A stretch of 10,034 nt of DNA from B21-G16 sp003644825 [NCBI: Candidatus Zhuqueibacterota bacterium]. GTDB lineage: Bacteria; SM23-31; B21-G16. The notes under the pieces are model-generated. The model worked only from the letters and a program-made list of their open reading frames with translations, had not been told where the DNA came from and searched no databases. The stretch covers positions 1 through 10,034 of the forward strand of contig QNDJ01000029.1 in the NCBI GenBank assembly GCA_003644825.1, in the 5' to 3' direction. How positions within the stretch are numbered: position 1 is the stretch's first letter; every line of letters begins with the position of its first letter. Positions 7,703 to 10,034 of this stretch are shown one piece after another. The position numbers and the translations under genes are program-made.

Positions 7703-7731
7703 ATAATATAAATTTTTATAAAAAATGTCAA
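7703..7731 (-). promoter_or_regulatory. Sigma-70-type promoter for ssb
   Basis: On the minus strand a perfect -35 TTGACA (7731-7726) and a -10 TATTAT (7708-7703, 5 of 6 consensus) are separated by exactly 17 bp. The start of transcription would fall near 7696, giving a leader of about 35 nt with the ssb Shine-Dalgarno. The promoter fills the 80-bp gap between the rnhB-yraN stop and ssb. It is the only near-consensus promoter I find in the window. Confidence 0.82.
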
Positions 7732-7740
7732 GCAATTTTT

Positions 7741-8697
7741 CTAAACCCAGAAAGCATCCTTTATATGATTAATTTTAACAAATCCATCCTTTTCAAGTTT
7801 AATTGCTAATACATCAAAACGGCAGTCAATATTATACAGATTCATTTCCTGTAAATATATATTAGCCATTTTTCCTATTTGTTTTTGCTTTTTTTGAGTG
7901 ACCCTGAACTCCGGTTCACCAAACCCACCTTTTTTATTTGTTTTAACTTCTATAAAAACCAGTGTGCCCTGGAATTCAGCCACAATGTCGATTTCTCCAT
8001 CACTTCGCCTGAAATTTCTCTCTATAATTTTGTATCCTCTTTTTCTCAGGTAATTACAGGCTATATCTTCTCCATATCTCCCTATACCCTTTCTTTCATC
8101 ACCAATTAGAAACTTCTGACAGAAAGTAACCCTGTGAACCGGAGATATACCGATATCTTTTATCTTTTCTATATGATATCTTGTTCCATATCCTTTATTT
8201 TTGTCGAACCGATATTCCGGATATTTTTTATGATACTCTTTCATTATTCTATCCCTTGTTACCTTTGCAATAATGGAAGCCGAAGCAATGGATATTGAAT
8301 GAGAATCTCCATCTATTATTGCATAAGGTCTGGGCTTAACATCAGGTTTGTATTTTCCATCAACAATGATTTTATCAGGTTTTTCAGAAAGATTTTCAAT
8401 AGCAATTTTCATCGCTTTTAATGAAGCTTTTAAAATGTTCAGTCGATCAATTTCTTTCTCATCGATTATTCCAATTCCATAACATACGCAATTCTTTATA
8501 AGATAATTATAAAGCTCTTCTCTTTTAGATTCGGAAAGTTTTTTTGAATCGTCGATTCTTGAATCGTAAAAATCCCTTGGAAGTATAATAGCAGAAGCAA
8601 CAACAGGACCTGCAAGAGGACCTCTACCCGCTTCATCAACTCCTGCCAGGTTATATGTTCCTTTCTGCCAGATTTTTTTATCAATTATTGCTTCCAT
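7741..8697 (-). CDS. rnhB: Ribonuclease HII fused to a YraN/UPF0102 nuclease-like domain
   Basis: This 318-residue protein joins two normally separate proteins. Residues 1 to about 200 are RNase HII, which cuts RNA in RNA-DNA hybrids and nicks at single embedded ribonucleotides. GVDEAGRGPLAGPV holds catalytic D21 and E22 and the GRG loop; D113 (IVDG) and D131 (DGD) complete the acidic set. IASASIIAKVTRDRIM follows, and Y170 in KGYGT matches the Tyr that senses the RNA-DNA junction. Residues about 204-318 are a YraN domain (UPF0102, a Holliday-junction-resolvase-like fold of poorly known role). They contain GRYGEDIACNYLRKRGYKIIERN, then GEIDIVA with D237 and VFIEVKT with E250 and K252, an intact PD-(D/E)xK-type pattern. 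There is no stop or frameshift between them; the linker is only a few residues (about 199-205). ATG 8697 has AGGAG 5 nt upstream. It starts 21 nt after comEC and is probably cotranscribed with it. rnhB and yraN are separate neighbours in many bacteria, which makes a genuine fusion plausible. Confidence 0.96.
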   Translation of the reverse strand: MEAIIDKKIWQKGTYNLAGVDEAGRGPLAGPVVASAIILPRDFYDSRIDDSKKLSESKREELYNYLIKNCVCYGIGIIDEKEIDRLNILKASLKAMKIAIENLSEKPDKIIVDGKYKPDVKPRPYAIIDGDSHSISIASASIIAKVTRDRIMKEYHKKYPEYRFDKNKGYGTRYHIEKIKDIGISPVHRVTFCQKFLIGDERKGIGRYGEDIACNYLRKRGYKIIERNFRRSDGEIDIVAEFQGTLVFIEVKTNKKGGFGEPEFRVTQKKQKQIGKMANIYLQEMNLYNIDCRFDVLAIKLEKDGFVKINHIKDAFWV

Positions 8698-8718
8698 TTA
8701 TTCTCCTGATGAAAACAA

Positions 8719-10034
8719 TCAGGGAATACGAACCCTTTCTATCTTATCTCCATCACTCTTAAAAACAATTGTTCCATCAACATCCGTTCTTAATATTTTT
8801 GAATTAATCAAAGCATATCGATTAAGAACATCCGTTGAAGGATGATTAAAGGGATTAAAAGCTCCAACACTTATCACCGCATACTCTGGATTAACAATCC
8901 TAATGAAATCCATAGTTGAAGATGTGCTGCTTCCATGGTGAGGGACTTTTAATACATCACTTCTCAGGATTTCGCTCCATATCTTTAGCAAACTTTCCCC
9001 TTTTTTCCCTATATCACCGGTAAACAATATTTTATTTTTCCCATATACAAGAAGAATAACAAGAGAATTATCATCTTCGTTCAATTTTCCATTCATAAAC
9101 ACAGGGTTCAATATAAATAAATATTTATTTTTTCCTAAAATAATCTTTTTCCCAGCCTTTAATCTTTTTATTGGAATTGAACTGGTATTCAATACTTTAT
9201 GAATATTATCAACAGGTTCAAAATAGTTTGATGCTTCTGATTCAATAAACTCATCTATTCTATACCTCTCTAAAATGGAAATACACCCACCTGTATGGTC
9301 AATATGATTATGAGAGATAATGATTTTATCCAAGTGTCTTATCCCCTTTTTCTCAAAATAGGGTATAATGGAAAAATCAGCAGCTGTATAATCTTTCATT
9401 CTTGTTCCAGTATCTATCAGAATCTTCTTTCCTGAAGGGAAGTCAAGCAAGCATGCATCACCCTGACCAACATCAAAAAACATTATCTTCAGTTTACCAT
9501 CACCTAAAAAACAAAATCTATTCCAGAAAATCAAATTAAAAACCATCAAAGGTATTATAATCTTCTTATTATTTACTTTATATTTCTTCAAAAGATAAAA
9601 AACCAAAACTATGAACAGTATCCCAGTTAAAAAAAATGTATCCTTTCTGGACAAAGCCAGAACAGAAAAAGAAAATTCAGATGTAATTTGAGATATCTTT
9701 ATAAGTAAGGAAAGAAGAAGCTCTGCCATTCTCTCAAGAAACTGTTCAGGAAAATATGGTATAACTCCCAGTATTATCGATACTGCAACAAGAAAAATTA
9801 TAACACCAAAACCGGGTATGAATATAATATTAAGCAAAATCGATAATATTGAAACTCTTGAAAAATAATAACCGATAAAAGGCATAGTAAAAATGATAAT
9901 TCCTGCAGAAACTCCGACCGAATAGGTTATATAATTCAGAATTTTACTTTTAACACCTTTTCCCGGTTTCAAATAATTATAAAGAAGGTTTCCAGAAAAT
10001 ATTATAGCCGCAACTGCAGAAAAAGAAAGTAAAA
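8719..10034 (-). CDS. comEC: ComEC/Rec2-family DNA uptake channel protein, C-terminal part (5' end outside window)
   Basis: The frame is open to the window edge and gives 437 residues; full-length ComEC is usually about 700-800, so the N-terminal part is missing. A TTG at 9972 is in frame but should not be taken as the start, because upstream codons continue the competence domain (LLSFSAVAAIIFSGN). The first 150 or so residues hold about five hydrophobic membrane segments from the end of that channel domain. The rest is the metallo-beta-lactamase-like domain: MFFDVGQGDACLL (DVGQGD at 9474-9457), ISHNHIDHTGG (9312-9295 covers HNHIDH), FTGDIG, VPHHGSSTS (HH at 8940-8935) and ISVGAFNPFNHPS. These metal-site motifs look intact. 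ComEC carries single-stranded DNA across the inner membrane in transformable bacteria, and this domain is proposed to degrade the other strand. Whether the organism is transformable is not shown. rnhB-yraN follows after 21 nt. Confidence 0.95.
   Translation of the reverse strand, partial: LLSFSAVAAIIFSGNLLYNYLKPGKGVKSKILNYITYSVGVSAGIIIFTMPFIGYYFSRVSILSILLNIIFIPGFGVIIFLVAVSIILGVIPYFPEQFLERMAELLLSLLIKISQITSEFSFSVLALSRKDTFFLTGILFIVLVFYLLKKYKVNNKKIIIPLMVFNLIFWNRFCFLGDGKLKIMFFDVGQGDACLLDFPSGKKILIDTGTRMKDYTAADFSIIPYFEKKGIRHLDKIIISHNHIDHTGGCISILERYRIDEFIESEASNYFEPVDNIHKVLNTSSIPIKRLKAGKKIILGKNKYLFILNPVFMNGKLNEDDNSLVILLVYGKNKILFTGDIGKKGESLLKIWSEILRSDVLKVPHHGSSTSSTMDFIRIVNPEYAVISVGAFNPFNHPSTDVLNRYALINSKILRTDVDGTIVFKSDGDKIERVRIP

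Noticed and set aside
7458-8109. Two short plus-strand ORFs (7458-7673, 7879-8109)
   Set aside because: They lie antisense to ssb and to the YraN part of the fusion, where the minus-strand motifs are unmistakable; neither has a motif of its own.
8496-8684. 62-residue minus-strand ORF
   Set aside because: It overlaps the RNase HII coding region in another frame and is low-complexity (a long Leu run).
1-10034. CRISPR array, tRNA/rRNA genes, insertion sequences, phage or toxin-antitoxin modules
   Set aside because: No spaced direct repeats, cloverleaf-like segments, transposase motifs, long terminal inverted repeats or small toxin-like gene pairs were seen on either strand.

Overview
This is an AT-rich bacterial stretch with tight gene packing. 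The lineage is uncertain. The best clue is the C-terminus of the M1 peptidase at 614-2587. It carries a YPNPFN-type tail that ends in a short basic/hydrophobic strand. Tails like this (Por_Secre_tail/FlgD-Ig-like) are common in the FCB assemblage and allied uncultured phyla, such as Ignavibacteria, Caldithrix, Cloacimonadota, Marinimicrobia and WOR-3-like groups. A lipoprotein signal, a ComEC channel and canonical sigma-70 promoter hexamers also fit a bacterium.

Layout: (1) 1-439, minus strand: the N-terminal two thirds or so of a UbiE-like SAM methyltransferase, cut by the window edge. (2) 440-613: a divergent intergenic region. (3) 614-2587, plus strand: a secreted M1-family zinc metallopeptidase with a sorting-type tail. 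(4) 2624-7178, minus strand: a complete four-gene BMP/nucleoside-type ABC importer, read as binding lipoprotein -> double ATPase -> permease A -> permease B. A candidate hairpin terminator (2586-2614) lies between it and the convergent peptidase gene. (5) 7241-7660, minus strand: single-stranded DNA-binding protein, preceded by a near-consensus promoter (TTGACA-17 bp-TATTAT). (6) 7741-10034, minus strand: comEC (5' end beyond the window), then a single ORF fusing ribonuclease HII to a YraN/UPF0102 nuclease-like domain.

Functionally, the right-hand part is DNA-centred: DNA uptake channel, RNase HII-YraN and SSB. The middle is a solute importer. In it, the lipoprotein would capture a substrate (probably a nucleoside, by family precedent), two dissimilar permeases would form the pore, and a single two-domain ATPase would power it. 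The left part holds an exported peptidase and an unrelated methyltransferase. The ssb promoter may also serve the transporter, because only about 60 bp and no clear terminator separate them.

I see no wholly new defence or mobile system here. The points most worth checking are the RNase HII-YraN fusion and the permease B gene. Permease B has no ATG, GTG or TTG at its proper N-terminus and seems to start at a CTG behind a strong Shine-Dalgarno sequence, so a search limited to standard starts loses 64 conserved residues.
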